From assembly GCF_018919395.1 (NCBI RefSeq), contig NZ_JAHLME010000001.1, positions 620,001-684,000 on the forward strand: a DNA stretch of 64,000 bases, in the 5' to 3' direction. The notes beneath the pieces are model-generated. The model searched no databases. It was not told the DNA's origin and was given only the letters and a program-made list of their open reading frames with translations. Shown here piece by piece: positions 16,551 to 26,137 of the stretch. Position numbers and translations under genes: made by a program. Position 1 is the first letter of the stretch. The number at the start of each line of letters is the position of its first letter. This DNA is from Geomonas azotofigens. Lineage in GTDB: Bacteria > Desulfobacterota > Desulfuromonadia > Geobacterales > Geobacteraceae.

Positions 16551-18503
16551 TTACCAAATATAATCCTTGGCGATGTCCCGCTTATCCCGCCCGTAGAGGA
16601 TGTGGAAGGCGCGCAGCTTCTTCAGGGCGACGGGGGAGAGGCTCCCCAGCGGCAGGTAGATGATCCTCTTCCCCAACCGTGCCGCGTGCTGCTTCAGGAA
16701 ACTCCGCGGCGGCTTGGCGGCGGCATAGACCACGTCCTTCTCCAATGAATAATCGAGCGCTGCCATGAGCAGGTGCTCGGATTTACTGAGCGCATACCGG
16801 TAGTCCGGGTCGTGCCAGACGTCCACCATGCGCCGCGGCGGGTAGCTCAACAGGAAGCCGCCGTACTCGCAGCGCGAAATGCCGGGCCCTACGATGTTGT
16901 CCGTGGGCGGCGTGGCGTAGAAGGCCATGTCGGACTCCTGGGCGTGCTCCCCAAGCCACGTCATGCAGTACGGGTACTTCGTCCCCTCCTTGTCCTCGTC
17001 GAGGATCACCACCACGCACCCCACGCCGCTCTTTAGCCGCTTGTTCTCACGGACGTAAATCTTTCCCTCGTGAATGTTGCGCAGCGTCTCGCGCATGTCG
17101 ATCCCGTCCAGAAGCGACGAACTGAAGGGCTCCGACTTGCTCGCCTCCTCGCTCAACTGCCGGGCCCCGATCCGCTTCAGGTTGCGGCCGTATTCCTCGA
17201 TGTTGAGATCCTCGGGGGGGAAGGAGCAGATATAGGGATCGTCGAACCCCTCCAGCCAGTCCCCGGGCCGCTTTTCCTTCTTGCGGTTCATCATCTTGAG
17301 CCGCGACATCCCCTTGGCGCGCACCTGCTCGCGCGGACGGAACCGGATCCGCTTGGTGGCGGACCAGAGCTCGGCGGCGGAGAGGCGCAGGGTGGGGATG
17401 TCGCTCCCCTCGCGCTGCCAGGGATAGTGGGCGGCCAGCCGGAAGAAGGCGTACGCGAAGTTGTCGTCCAGGCAGCCGCGGGCGGCGGCCAACATCTGGA
17501 ACAGGTCCGGGAGCAGCATGCGCGACAAAAGCGCGTAGTTGCGGGCGAAACGGAAGAAGGCGCGTTTCTGCCAGTAGTGCACCTTGTCGCCGGTCTCCTG
17601 CCGGTAGTGCCGCGCCGCTTCCAGGAACAGCCGCAGCATGATTTTCTGCCGGTCAGGCAGTTCCCCTTCCGGTCCGATCCGGTGCGCGCTCCTCTGCACC
17701 GATTCGGCCAGCGCCTCCTCCTCGGGGATATTCTGCTTCCCGCCGAGGATCAGCTCGAAAGCGTTGAAGCTCTTCCTGAGCGAGGGACCACCAGGGGCCG
17801 GTTCGGGGGGGAGGGGAGAGCGCCTGGTCTCGTAGAGGGCTGAAAGAAAGGGGTACTCGGCCAGCACTTCGTGGCAGCACTCCGGGTGCAGGTTGAAGAT
17901 GGTGATCCCCTCGCGCCGGGTACGGGTGAGTGGCTGGGCCTGTGGCGCCCCGAAGTCGTGGCGGATCCGCTCCAGGTGCGCCATGCCGCAGATGAAGAGG
18001 ACGCGCTCGTGCTGTTGGGAAAGCTGCCGCAACCGGTACGCCATGCCGCGCTCCCGGCGCAGGTCCTCCTCGCAGGGCGGGATCTCCCGGTACAGCTTGG
18101 CGACCTCGCGGTAGAACGGCTCCAGGCCGATGCGCTGCACCGAGTACGAATCGGGAAGTTGTTCCGGGTGGGAAGGGTAGGAGTCGAGGTCGATATCGAC
18201 CAGGTGCAGTGGGACGTCGTTTTCCAGGGCGAGCCGCGCCCCCTCGATCAGGGGATCGGCCGGCTCTATGATGAGGAACACGGACTGGGCGGCGACGTGG
18301 TAGGCGAGCACCGAGATCTCCGGCAGGCGCCGCACGCCGCGCAGGAACTGCTGTTCCAGCGTCTGCGGGAGCTCCAGCGCGATGCAGTCGGGCTTTACGG
18401 TCTCGAACGCCTCCCGCACAAGGTGGGCGAACTCCATCCGGTAGTGCAGGATCGGGAGGGCGTGGACGTTGCCGAAATGTTCCAGGTAGAGTTGGTCGGC
18501 CAT
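16551..18503 (-). CDS. Uncharacterised protein with TraB/PrgY-like N-terminal fold, partner of MoxR ATPase
   Basis: A 650-aa protein of unknown function. The first 230 residues show the spaced motifs of TraB/PrgY/ChaN-like proteins: a His-rich start (HFGNVHALPILHYR), CIALELP near residue 38, LVDIDLDSYPS near residue 100, and LFICGMAHLERIRHD near residue 170 (compare the GxGH motif of TraB). The rest is charged and unlike anything I recognise, with a basic RLKMMNRKKEKRPG patch near residue 405 and a Tyr/Asp-rich C-terminus. No signal peptide or clear membrane helix is seen, so it is probably cytoplasmic. It begins 8 bases after the stop of a MoxR-type AAA ATPase and is surely co-transcribed with it. 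MoxR ATPases usually work with VWA-domain partners; none is here. Fold call is inference. Confidence 0.6.
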   Translation of the reverse strand: MADQLYLEHFGNVHALPILHYRMEFAHLVREAFETVKPDCIALELPQTLEQQFLRGVRRLPEISVLAYHVAAQSVFLIIEPADPLIEGARLALENDVPLHLVDIDLDSYPSHPEQLPDSYSVQRIGLEPFYREVAKLYREIPPCEEDLRRERGMAYRLRQLSQQHERVLFICGMAHLERIRHDFGAPQAQPLTRTRREGITIFNLHPECCHEVLAEYPFLSALYETRRSPLPPEPAPGGPSLRKSFNAFELILGGKQNIPEEEALAESVQRSAHRIGPEGELPDRQKIMLRLFLEAARHYRQETGDKVHYWQKRAFFRFARNYALLSRMLLPDLFQMLAAARGCLDDNFAYAFFRLAAHYPWQREGSDIPTLRLSAAELWSATKRIRFRPREQVRAKGMSRLKMMNRKKEKRPGDWLEGFDDPYICSFPPEDLNIEEYGRNLKRIGARQLSEEASKSEPFSSSLLDGIDMRETLRNIHEGKIYVRENKRLKSGVGCVVVILDEDKEGTKYPYCMTWLGEHAQESDMAFYATPPTDNIVGPGISRCEYGGFLLSYPPRRMVDVWHDPDYRYALSKSEHLLMAALDYSLEKDVVYAAAKPPRSFLKQHAARLGKRIIYLPLGSLSPVALKKLRAFHILYGRDKRDIAKDYIW

Positions 18504-18511
18504 AGCAACCG

Positions 18512-19330
18512 CTACTTCAGGTAGCGCAAGGCCTCTTCGCCAAGGATCCGCTCCACCGCGAGCGGCAGCAGTTCGCGCGGGTCCTTTTCGGTCGCGGCCA
18601 TCATCTTAAGGGCATAGCGGGCGATGTTGATGCCGTCGCGCACGGAGTACGGCTCGTCCGCGGCGTGGCCGCGCTGCAGGAACTGCACGACGTAATTGAG
18701 AATGGAGCTCCCGGCGAAAGGGAGGTTCTCCTTCAGGATGGCCAGTTCCTCCTCCGCCTCGGGGAAGTCGATGAAGAGCTGCGGCTGCAGGCGGGAATGG
18801 ATGTACTCCGGTACCTCGAAGGTGGAGGAGTCCTCGTTCATGGTCACCACGATGCGGAAGTCCGGGTGGGCCTGGATCCTCAGGCCGGTGATGATCGACT
18901 CGACGTAGCGGCGGTCGTCCAGAAGCGGCGCCAGCGACGCCCACGCCTTCTCGCTCATCCGGTTCCCCTCGTCCAGGATCAGCACGCCGCCCGAGATCAT
19001 GGCGGATACCAGCGACGATGCGGCGTACTGGATGGTCCCTTCCGGGCCGATCACCGGCGTGACGATCAGGTCCTCGGGGCGGGTGTCCATGGTGGCCTGG
19101 AACAGGTACACCTTGCGCCCCAGTCTCTTGGCGGCGGCGTAGGCGAGGGTGGTCTTGCCCACGCCCGGCTTGCCGATCAGGCGCGGGTTGAAGGGGATGT
19201 CGCGCTCGTCGATGACCATCCAGGCAGCCAGAAGCTGCCGGAGCAGTTCCTCGTCCCCCACCCAGCGCAGGGGGAGCTCGATCGGGTTGGCGAGGGTCAG
19301 GCTGATGCCGTCCAGGGTTATGCGGTCCAT
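18512..19330 (-). CDS. MoxR-family AAA ATPase
   Basis: A 272-aa AAA+ ATPase of the MoxR/AAA_5 group. Walker A GKPGVGKTTLAYAAAKRLGR lies near residues 53-72, Walker B GGVLILDEGNRMSEKAW near 115-131, sensor 1 RIVVTMNEDSSTFEVPEY near 158-175, and a likely Arg finger in IHSRLQPQLFIDFPE. These ATPases act as chaperones that remodel or insert metal into partner proteins, generally the product of an adjacent gene. Here the only adjacent candidate is the TraB-like protein 8 bases downstream. The length is at the short end for the family, with only a small lid domain. ATG 19330 has GGAGC upstream. Downstream of a repeat-filled spacer, so it likely has its own promoter. Confidence 0.85.
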   Translation of the reverse strand: MDRITLDGISLTLANPIELPLRWVGDEELLRQLLAAWMVIDERDIPFNPRLIGKPGVGKTTLAYAAAKRLGRKVYLFQATMDTRPEDLIVTPVIGPEGTIQYAASSLVSAMISGGVLILDEGNRMSEKAWASLAPLLDDRRYVESIITGLRIQAHPDFRIVVTMNEDSSTFEVPEYIHSRLQPQLFIDFPEAEEELAILKENLPFAGSSILNYVVQFLQRGHAADEPYSVRDGINIARYALKMMAATEKDPRELLPLAVERILGEEALRYLK

Positions 19331-19349
19331 AAAAGCTCCAAAAAAACCG

Positions 19350-19460
19350 AACCATTAGCCACGGAGAAATTCGGAGAAAATCTGAGAGAACCAAAACAAG
19401 AGCTTTAGGGGTTCAGGTTTGCTCAGATGTCCTCAGATTTTCTCCGTGGCTAACGGTTTT
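19350..19460. repeat. TTAGCCACGGAGAAA inverted intergenic repeat
   Basis: The left arm (TTAGCCACGGAGAAATTCGG, 19355-19386) and the right arm (TCAGATTTTCTCCGTGGCTA, 19422-19453) mirror each other between the small zinc-ribbon gene and the MoxR gene. I found this family only here in the window. Confidence 0.65.
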
Positions 19461-19467
19461 AATGGTT

Positions 19468-19647
19468 TTAGGTATTCATTTCGTGCCCGTACATCATGAC
19501 CAGACGGGCGCGGTTCTCGCGGCAGCTTTTGCAGAGCTCGCCGGCGTCCTTGAAGAATTCCTCCGCCAGCCACTCTCCCGCCTCGCCGTACAGCGAATCC
19601 GGCTCGTTCTCGTCGTACTCCGTCTTGCAGATGCTGCAGGTTTTCAT
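19468..19647 (-). CDS. Small zinc-ribbon-like protein (59 aa)
   Basis: A 59-residue protein with two Cys pairs, CSIC at residues 4-7 and CKSC at 39-42, separated by an acidic stretch ([20 protein letters not shown]). The pairs would fit one zinc ribbon. Its ATG overlaps the stop of hemH (ATGA), which shows translational coupling and decides the start. Function is unknown. No membrane segment or signal. A structural zinc site or a small redox or metal-handling role are both possible; the link to haem synthesis is by position only. Confidence 0.75.
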   Translation of the reverse strand: MKTCSICKTEYDENEPDSLYGEAGEWLAEEFFKDAGELCKSCRENRARLVMMYGHEMNT

Positions 19648-20600
19648 GCTTTTACCGTGGTCCGCACCAGGTCCGCCAGGCAGTCCAGGAAGATCGGGTC
19701 GGAGTTGAGTGACTCGGTCCTGACGAAGCGCTTGATGCCGTGCGCCTTGGCCTCCTCGGCGTACTGGATGTCGATCTCGTAGAGGGTTTCGATATGGTCG
19801 GAGACGAAGGAGAGCGGCACCATCAAGAGGTTCTCCTTCCCTTCCTTGGCCAGCCGCTGGATGGTCGCCTCGGTGGAGGGCTCCAGCCACTTCACCTTGC
19901 TCGCCTTGGACTGGAAGCAGAGCAGATGGCTCGCCTCGCCGACCTGCTCCATCACCAGGCGAACCGTCTCCTGGATGTGCGCCAGGTACGGGTCGCCTTC
20001 GTCGATGAAGGACTGGGGGAGCGAGTGGGCCGAGAAGACGATTTCGACGTCCTTGGGGTTCGGGAAGGCCTGCAGCCCCCGGATCACCTTGCCGGCCAGC
20101 GCCTTGATGTAGAGCGGGTGGTTGTAGAAACGGTCGATGTAAATGATCTCGAAGTCGGCGTTCGCCTCCTTCAGCACGCGCTGCAGTTCGTTGACGCTGG
20201 AGCCGGTGGTTGCCCTGGAGTAGTGCGGGTACAGCGAGAGCGCCACCACGCGCTTGATTCCTTCGCGCTTGATGGCCGCCAGCGCGTCGATGGTGGAGGG
20301 GCGGGAGTAGCGCATGGCGACGAAGGAGCGGAAACGGTCACCCAACAGCGCCTGCAGCCCGGCACCCTGGGCCTCGGTCAACTCGCGGATCGGGGACTTA
20401 CCGCCGATCTGGCGGTAGTACTCCTCCACCTTGGGGGCCCGCTTGTTGACGATGCGCCGGGCGATAAAAGGCTGCAAAAAGGCCGGCCCGATCTTGATGA
20501 TGTCGCGGTCCGTGAACAGGTTCATGAGGAAAGGGTGCACGGCATCGAGTGAATCGGGGCCGCCCATCTGGAGCAGCAGGAGTGCGGTTTTGTCAGACAT
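19644..20600 (-). CDS. hemH: Ferrochelatase
   Basis: A 318-aa ferrochelatase, normal bacterial length. It inserts Fe2+ into protoporphyrin IX in the last step of haem b synthesis. Visible family signatures: [12 protein letters not shown] at the N-terminus, [10 protein letters not shown], the metal-site His in [19 protein letters not shown] near residue 190, and the conserved Glu in [14 protein letters not shown] near residue 265. AAGAGG precedes ATG 20600. Coupled to a small zinc-ribbon gene downstream. Haem supply fits a genome rich in cytochromes and the caa3 oxidase encoded about 3 kb away; no other haem gene lies adjacent. Confidence 0.96.
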   Translation of the reverse strand: MSDKTALLLLQMGGPDSLDAVHPFLMNLFTDRDIIKIGPAFLQPFIARRIVNKRAPKVEEYYRQIGGKSPIRELTEAQGAGLQALLGDRFRSFVAMRYSRPSTIDALAAIKREGIKRVVALSLYPHYSRATTGSSVNELQRVLKEANADFEIIYIDRFYNHPLYIKALAGKVIRGLQAFPNPKDVEIVFSAHSLPQSFIDEGDPYLAHIQETVRLVMEQVGEASHLLCFQSKASKVKWLEPSTEATIQRLAKEGKENLLMVPLSFVSDHIETLYEIDIQYAEEAKAHGIKRFVRTESLNSDPIFLDCLADLVRTTVKA

Positions 20601-20699
20601 GGCAACCTCTTGGGCGAGAATAGTGGCCCAAGAAATGTAGCAGAAAACGCGGGGAAGTAGAACCGGTTTAATTCATTGGGAAGGGGGAACGGCAAAACA

Positions 20700-20821
20700 A
20701 ATTAACAGGGATAAAAAGGATAGAAGGGATGAACAGCGAAAACCACACGGCTTTGGTTTAAAACCCTAAGCTTCTGATTTACGCAGTTATCCCTTTTATC
20801 CCCTTTATCCCTGTTAAATGG
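20700..20821. repeat. AACAGGGATAAAAAGGATA inverted intergenic repeat
   Basis: The left arm (TTAACAGGGATAAAAAGGAT, 20702-20730) and the right arm (TTATCCCTTTTATCCCCTTT, then ATCCCTGTTAA, 20788-20818) face each other across about 60 bases. Same family as 3378-3456. It lies between hemH and the chemoreceptor gene, where a terminator would be expected. Confidence 0.75.
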
Positions 20822-20828
20822 TTTTACC

Positions 20829-22385
20829 TTAGCGGACGCCGGCCTTGGCGAGGTGGGGGCCGTAGCGTTTGTCGGTCCCCTTGATGTGGTTCACCAGCCA
20901 GTTCTGCAGGAACTCGATCACGTCGTGGGTGAGCACCGTCTCGCCGGAGTTGAACTTCGCCTGCAGCTCGAGCACCTGGCTCACCAGGGCCTTGTGCTGC
21001 TGGACGTGCGCGGTCTCCTCCGGGTAGCCGGATTTACGGAAAGCCTCTTCCTCGGCGGCGAAGTGGCTGCCGGTGTACTCGATCAGGCGCTGCAGCACCG
21101 AGCCGATCGCCTCCTTGCTGCGCTTGTGCTGCATCGCCTGGGCCAGCTCGTTCACCATGGCGAACAGCTTCTTGTGCTGATCGTCAAAGGTGCTGATGGT
21201 GGTGGCGAAGCTCTGGTCCCAGACCATGGCGTCGGAGAGCTGGAAGTGCGACACCAGCTCATGCAGTTCGTCCACCTGCTGCACCAGCTTGCTGGTGGCG
21301 GCCTTGGTGTTGCGGGCGCTCTCCACGTTGCTGTTCACCACGGAGGTGATCATCTGGATATTGCCGGTGATCTCGTGGGTGGTCGCGGTCTGCTCCTCCG
21401 CGGCGGTGGCGATCTGGGAGAGCTGCATGGTCAAATCGTTGATCATGCTCAGGATCCCGTTCAGCGCCTCGCCGGAGCGGCAGGTCTCCGCGGTCCCCTG
21501 GTTCACCTGTTGCACCCCTTCGCTCATGGCGCCGACGGCGTCCCGGGTCTCGCTCTGGATCGACTTGATCATGCTGTCGATCTCCTTGGTGGCGCGGGTG
21601 GTCCGCTCGGCCAGCGCGCGCACCTCGTCGGCCACGACCGCGAAGCCGCGTCCGGTCTCGCCGGCGCGGGCCGCCTCGATGGCGGCGTTCAGCGCGAGCA
21701 GGTTGGTCTGGTCGGCGATGTCCTCGATGGTGCCGGCGATGGCGCCGATCTGGTCGGAGCGCTCACCGAGTCCCGCCACGGAGGTCGAGGTGGAGGTGAC
21801 GCGCTGGGCGATGTTCTCCATGAGCCGGGCGCTGTTGCTGACGATCTCGGCGCCAGCGGTGGTCTCCGCGGTCGCCTTGTGGGCGTTCTCGGCGGCGTAG
21901 ATGCAGTTGCGCGCGATGTCGGCCGAGGTGGCGGACATCTCTTCGCTGGCGGTGGCGATGGTGGACGCCTGCATGGCGACGTCCTCGGCGGCCGACGCCA
22001 TGGCGTCGTTGGTGGCGCTCACCAGCGCGACCGAGTCCCGGACCAGGTCGGTGACGGTGAAGAACTGGTGCATGGTCTTGTTCCAGTCCCCCATCATGTT
22101 GTTGAAGGCGGTCGCGATGCGACCGATCTCGCCGCTGGGGATATGCTCGACGCGGCGGGAGAGCGTCCCCTGGGCCGCTGCCTCCAATGCGTCGGCAATC
22201 TCCCGCAGCACCCGGGATTCGGAGCGGGCCACGAACCAACTGGCCAGCGCTGCAATGATAAAGATGAAGGTCCCGGCCGCCACCATAGTCAGGATGTTGC
22301 CGCAGTTCCCCAAGGCAATGGTAGAGGCGACTGTCGCACAGACAGCAATCAGGTTGATCGTGATAAGGCGGGCACTAAAAGACAT
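20829..22385 (-). CDS. Methyl-accepting chemotaxis protein with C-terminal bacteriohemerythrin domain
   Basis: A 518-aa chemoreceptor. Two membrane helices lie back to back near residues 5-55 with almost no periplasmic loop, then a HAMP-like segment, the MCP signalling hairpin (tip [20 protein letters not shown] near residue 250), and a hemerythrin domain at about 390-518. The latter shows the di-iron ligands in [29 protein letters not shown] and [13 protein letters not shown]. Hemerythrin binds O2, so the receptor probably senses oxygen or redox state from the cytoplasm and steers motility. ATG 22385 has AGGAG seven bases upstream; an earlier in-frame start at 22436 lacks one. It fits next to the oxidase operon as an oxygen-response gene. 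Confidence 0.92.
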   Translation of the reverse strand: MSFSARLITINLIAVCATVASTIALGNCGNILTMVAAGTFIFIIAALASWFVARSESRVLREIADALEAAAQGTLSRRVEHIPSGEIGRIATAFNNMMGDWNKTMHQFFTVTDLVRDSVALVSATNDAMASAAEDVAMQASTIATASEEMSATSADIARNCIYAAENAHKATAETTAGAEIVSNSARLMENIAQRVTSTSTSVAGLGERSDQIGAIAGTIEDIADQTNLLALNAAIEAARAGETGRGFAVVADEVRALAERTTRATKEIDSMIKSIQSETRDAVGAMSEGVQQVNQGTAETCRSGEALNGILSMINDLTMQLSQIATAAEEQTATTHEITGNIQMITSVVNSNVESARNTKAATSKLVQQVDELHELVSHFQLSDAMVWDQSFATTISTFDDQHKKLFAMVNELAQAMQHKRSKEAIGSVLQRLIEYTGSHFAAEEEAFRKSGYPEETAHVQQHKALVSQVLELQAKFNSGETVLTHDVIEFLQNWLVNHIKGTDKRYGPHLAKAGVR

Positions 22386-22541
22386 GAACGATCTCCTTTT
22401 CTGGCTTTTCACACTCAAGGAGATTATCGTCTGCACAAGACTAAAACTTTAAAGGTATCGTGTTGTTTACAATTAAAGTCCGAAACTGATCCTGTCGCGA
22501 CCGGATTTTGGGGCAGCGTGGATTGTACAGATGCGTGGTTG

Positions 22542-22730
22542 TTACCAGGAAGGGCGTCCGCCTTGGTGCAGCCGATCCTGCACTGGGGCGAGGTTGGCGG
22601 CGACTTCGGGGTTGGTGATGTGCTGGTTTCTCTCTCTGTGCTGGACCTTTTCCGACTGCTCGATCTGCATCACGAACCCGCAGGAGAGGATGATGGCTGC
22701 CATAACGATCTTGCTAGGAAAACTCTTCAT
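22542..22730 (-). CDS. Small secreted or lipoprotein-like peptide (62 aa)
   Basis: A 62-residue protein with a very strong ribosome site (AAGGAGGT, five bases before ATG 22730). The N-terminus is basic then hydrophobic (KIVMAAIILSCGFVMQ), like a signal or anchor; the ILSC could be a weak lipobox. The remainder is polar (SEKVQHRERNQHI). No family recognised. It is transcribed toward the chemoreceptor gene and divergently from the cox operon. Confidence 0.55.
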   Translation of the reverse strand: MKSFPSKIVMAAIILSCGFVMQIEQSEKVQHRERNQHITNPEVAANLAPVQDRLHQGGRPSW

Positions 22731-22820
22731 AGCCGACCTCCTTGTTGCCGGGGAGGCATCGGAGAGCCCCCCGGCCAGACTGCCATATGAGGAAAAACAT
22801 TGGCACAGTCTAATGTATAG

Positions 22821-22845
22821 GAAGATTAAGTCAAGTTTAATCTTC
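22821..22845. promoter_or_regulatory. Perfect 9-bp inverted repeat between divergent genes
   Basis: GAAGATTAA (22821-22829) and TTAATCTTC (22837-22845) mirror each other around GTCAAGT. The site lies between the small peptide gene (minus) and the sco-cox operon (plus). There is no T-run, so an operator is more likely than a terminator. The rest of the 22731-22981 spacer shows nothing else. Confidence 0.45.
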
Positions 22846-22981
22846 TGACTGGAGGGATGTCCCCGTCAACACAGGGAAAAAGATGCGGGGTGGGGTCTTT
22901 CCTAGGGAAATATGGCGCCTCATGTGGACAGCGAGAAAGATTGATTTATAATGAGCACTTGTTTTTCCCATGAGAGGTGTA

Positions 22982-23845
22982 ATGGAAGCGATGAGTATCA
23001 TTGGATTTCTCAGGCGTGCGGTGTTGTTGGGGGTGGCGGTCCTGCTGCTCTCCCCGGCTGCTGTGCGTGCCCATAGCGAGGAGGACGCCTCCGCCCATCA
23101 TGAGGGCGCGGCGCAGACGGATGCCAAGGTGGGGCTCGACGAGCGGCTGGGGTCCAAGATCCCGCTCGACCTGGTGTTCATCGACGAGAACGGCCGTCAG
23201 CGGCGCCTGCGCGAACTGATCACCGGCCCGACCATCATCCTCCCGGTCTACTACTCCTGCACCAACGTCTGTAACTACCTGCAGGAAGGGCTGGCCCGGG
23301 CGCTCCCCGAGATCAAGCTGGAACCGGGGAAGGAGTACCGGGTCATCTCGGTCAGCTTCGACGAGCGTGAGAACCCGCAGCGGGCGCTGAAGTCCAAGCA
23401 TATGTACCAGGCGGTGATGAAAGGGAAGTTCCCGGAAGGAAACTGGACCTTTCTCACCGGCGACGCGGTCAACATACGCGCGCTCACCGACGCGGCGGGG
23501 TTTCATTTCCAGCGCAAGGGTAACGACTTCGTGCACCCCGTGGTCAGCTTCATCGTGGCGCGCGACGGCCTGATCGTACGCTACCTTTACGGTACCCAAT
23601 TCCTTCCCAAGGACGTCACGCTGGCCCTCATGGAAGCGCGTCAGGGCCGCGTCGGCACCACCATAAGCAAGATGGTCAGCTACTGCTTCAGCTTCGACCC
23701 CAACAGCAAGAGCTACGAGTTCAACATCCTTCGGGTGAGCGCGACGGCGATCATCGTCTGCGTGGTGGGCTTCATCATCTTCCTGGTCGTGGGGGGGAAC
23801 AACAAAAACGGCAGCAACAAGCGCAATGGCAACAACGTCTCCTAA
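22982..23845 (+). CDS. SCO1/SenC-family copper chaperone
   Basis: A 287-aa membrane-anchored thioredoxin-fold protein. A signal or anchor segment covers about residues 8-30 (RAVLLGVAVLLLSPAAVRAH). The copper-binding CxxxC is in YYSCTNVCNYLQ near residue 98, and the distant His ligand in NDFVHPVVSF near residue 182. A further hydrophobic helix lies near the C-terminus (ATAIIVCVVGFIIFLVVG), followed by an Asn/Lys-rich tail, so both ends may be membrane-bound. SCO proteins deliver copper to the CuA site of oxidase subunit II, which is encoded four genes downstream. First gene of the cox operon. Nearby ATGs at 22970 and 22991 are alternatives; 22982 has AGAGG just upstream. Confidence 0.9.
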   Translation: MEAMSIIGFLRRAVLLGVAVLLLSPAAVRAHSEEDASAHHEGAAQTDAKVGLDERLGSKIPLDLVFIDENGRQRRLRELITGPTIILPVYYSCTNVCNYLQEGLARALPEIKLEPGKEYRVISVSFDERENPQRALKSKHMYQAVMKGKFPEGNWTFLTGDAVNIRALTDAAGFHFQRKGNDFVHPVVSFIVARDGLIVRYLYGTQFLPKDVTLALMEARQGRVGTTISKMVSYCFSFDPNSKSYEFNILRVSATAIIVCVVGFIIFLVVGGNNKNGSNKRNGNNVS

Positions 23846-23872
23846 CAAGGCGTTGCAGGATTCGGGGGAAAA

Positions 23873-25492
23873 ATGAGTCACGAAACGGCAATGGCAGAAG
23901 GCGGCTTTTGGCGGGATTCCGGGAGGACCGGGATCGGAGCCTGGATATTCTCGACCGACCACAAGCGGATCGGGTTGATGTACCTTTACTGCGTGCTCGG
24001 CTTCTTCCTGGTCGGCGCCTTCCTCGGGCTCTTGATCCGGCTGGAACTTATGGCGCCGGGACCGACCATCATGACCGCGCAGACCTACAACGCGATGTTC
24101 ACGGTGCACGGGGTGGTGATGATCTTTCTCTTCATCATCCCGGGGATACCCGCCTCTTTCGGCAACCTGGTGCTCCCCATACAGCTCGGCGCGCGGGATG
24201 TCGCCTTCCCGCGGGTGAACCTATTCTCCTGGTGGCTCTACGCCATCGGCGCCGTCATCGTGCTCACCTCGCTCTTCACCGGCGGGGGAGCCCCCGACAC
24301 CGGCTGGACCTTCTACGTACCCTTCAGCGCCCGGACCACGACCAACGTCTCGCTGGCGGTGTTCGGCGTCTTCGTGCTCGGCTTCTCCTCCATCCTCACC
24401 GGGATCAACTTCATCACCACCATCCACAGGATGCGCGCCCCCGGGATGACCTGGACCCGCATCCCGCTCTTCGCCTGGAGCCTCTACGCGACGGCCTGGG
24501 TGCAGGTGCTGGCAACCCCGATCATCGCCATCACCCTCTTGCTCGTGGTCACCGAAAGGATACTGGGGCTCGGTCTCTTCGACCCCACCCGCGGCGGCGA
24601 CCCGGTCATGTACCAGCACATGTTCTGGATCTACTCGCATCCGGCGGTCTACATCATGATCCTGCCCGGCATGGGGGTCATCTCCGACATCATCCCGGTC
24701 TTCTCCCGAAAGCCGATCTTCGGCTACAAGATGATCGCCTTCTCGAGCCTCGCCATCGCGGCGGCCGGCTCGGCCGTCTGGGGGCACCACATGTACACCT
24801 CGGGGATGAGCGACTTGGGCGTTCTGGTCTTCTCCTTCCTGACCTTCATCGTGGCGATCCCCTCGGCCATCAAGGTGTTCAACTGGGTCTCCACCATGTA
24901 CAAGGGGTCGATCTCGCTGGAAGCGCCCATGCTCTTCGCGCTCTCCTTCATCCTGCTCTTCTCGATCGGCGGGCTCTCCGGCCTCATCCTGGGCGCGGCC
25001 GCCACCGACATCCACGTGCACGACACCCATTTCGTGGTGGGGCACTTCCACTACGTCATGTTCGGCGGCACCGGCTTCGCCTTCTTCGCGGCGGCCCACT
25101 ACTGGCTCCCCAAGTACTTCGGGCGCAGGTACAAGGAGAAGCCGGCCATCGTCGGGTGGGTGCTCATGTTCATCGGCTTCAACATCCTCTACTTCACCAT
25201 GCAGGTGCTGGGAATGGAGGGGATGCCGCGGCGCTACTACGACTACCTCCCGGAATTCGCACGGCTGAACTTCGTGGCCACGGTGGGAAGCTGGATCCTC
25301 CTGACCGGGGTCGCCATCGTGGTGTGGAACCTCTGGCATGGTCTCTTCAAGGGGGAGGCGTTCACCGGCAACCCCTGGGGCGGGGCGACGCTGGAATGGA
25401 GTGTCCCCACCCCGCCGCCGACGGAGAACTTCGAGCAGGACCCGGTGGTGACCCACGGGCCGTATGATTTCAAAGGGGCGGGGATTCCATGA
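23873..25492 (+). CDS. ctaD: Cytochrome c oxidase subunit I (A2-type haem-copper oxidase)
   Basis: A 539-aa, twelve-helix haem-copper oxidase catalytic subunit. Haem and CuB ligands are visible: [11 protein letters not shown] (low-spin haem His), [16 protein letters not shown] (CuB His with the cross-linked Tyr), [11 protein letters not shown] (two CuB His), and [13 protein letters not shown] (haem His pair). The helix VI motif reads YSHPAVY rather than GHPEVY, so the D-channel Glu is replaced by the Tyr-Ser pair that defines the A2 subfamily, seen in caa3 enzymes. It reduces O2 to water and pumps protons. Its stop overlaps the subunit III start (ATGA). Operon: sco, I, III, IV, II, ctaB. Confidence 0.96.
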   Translation: MSHETAMAEGGFWRDSGRTGIGAWIFSTDHKRIGLMYLYCVLGFFLVGAFLGLLIRLELMAPGPTIMTAQTYNAMFTVHGVVMIFLFIIPGIPASFGNLVLPIQLGARDVAFPRVNLFSWWLYAIGAVIVLTSLFTGGGAPDTGWTFYVPFSARTTTNVSLAVFGVFVLGFSSILTGINFITTIHRMRAPGMTWTRIPLFAWSLYATAWVQVLATPIIAITLLLVVTERILGLGLFDPTRGGDPVMYQHMFWIYSHPAVYIMILPGMGVISDIIPVFSRKPIFGYKMIAFSSLAIAAAGSAVWGHHMYTSGMSDLGVLVFSFLTFIVAIPSAIKVFNWVSTMYKGSISLEAPMLFALSFILLFSIGGLSGLILGAAATDIHVHDTHFVVGHFHYVMFGGTGFAFFAAAHYWLPKYFGRRYKEKPAIVGWVLMFIGFNILYFTMQVLGMEGMPRRYYDYLPEFARLNFVATVGSWILLTGVAIVVWNLWHGLFKGEAFTGNPWGGATLEWSVPTPPPTENFEQDPVVTHGPYDFKGAGIP

Positions 25493-26088
25493 GTCACCTG
25501 GAAAAAGACAGTTTCGGCGCGAAGCTCGGCATGTGGTTGTTCCTGTTCACCGAGATGCTCCTCTTCGGCGGCGTCTTCATCCTCTACTCGGTCTATCTGA
25601 CCCGCTATCCGAAGGAGTTCGGGCTCGGCGGCCACCAGCTGGACCTGGTCTACGGCGCGACCAACACGGTGGTGCTCCTCACCAGCTCGCTTTTGGCGGC
25701 CATGTCGGTGACCGCCATCAAGACGGGGGCCAAAAAACTGACGCTCGGGCTTCTTTCCGGGACCGTCGGCTGCGCCTTCATCTTCCTGGGGATCAAGTAC
25801 CTGGAGTGGAGCGCCAAGTTCCACCACGGTATCTACCCCAACTCCCCCAAGCTGATCGCGGGGCCGCCGGGCGAGTCCATATTCTTCAGCCTCTACTACC
25901 TCACCACCGGCCTGCATGGCATCCATGTCATCGTCGGCGCGGTGCTGATGAGCTGGACCGCGGTGATGGTGCAAAAAGAGAGGATCAACGCGGGCGACAA
26001 CGTGACGCTGGAAAACGTGACCCTGTACTGGCACCTGGTGGACCTGGTCTGGATCTTCATCTTCCCGCTCTACTACCTGATCCTGTGA
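25489..26088 (+). CDS. ctaE: Cytochrome c oxidase subunit III
   Basis: A 199-aa membrane protein with about five helices, the short bacterial form. Family features: [18 protein letters not shown] at residues 14-31, the Glu-bearing [32 protein letters not shown] near residue 140, and [20 protein letters not shown] at the C-terminus. Subunit III stabilises the catalytic core and proton uptake. It overlaps subunit I by four bases. Fifty bases separate it from subunit IV. Confidence 0.95.
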   Translation: MSHLEKDSFGAKLGMWLFLFTEMLLFGGVFILYSVYLTRYPKEFGLGGHQLDLVYGATNTVVLLTSSLLAAMSVTAIKTGAKKLTLGLLSGTVGCAFIFLGIKYLEWSAKFHHGIYPNSPKLIAGPPGESIFFSLYYLTTGLHGIHVIVGAVLMSWTAVMVQKERINAGDNVTLENVTLYWHLVDLVWIFIFPLYYLIL

Positions 26089-26137
26089 TGGTGATCCAGG
26101 TCGGGGCGAAGGAAGCTCACACTTTCGGAGTGAACGT

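Noticed and set aside
20853..22790. 645-codon plus-strand frame opposite the chemoreceptor
   Set aside because: Shadow frame rich in Gly, His and Leu; the minus strand has unambiguous MCP and hemerythrin motifs.
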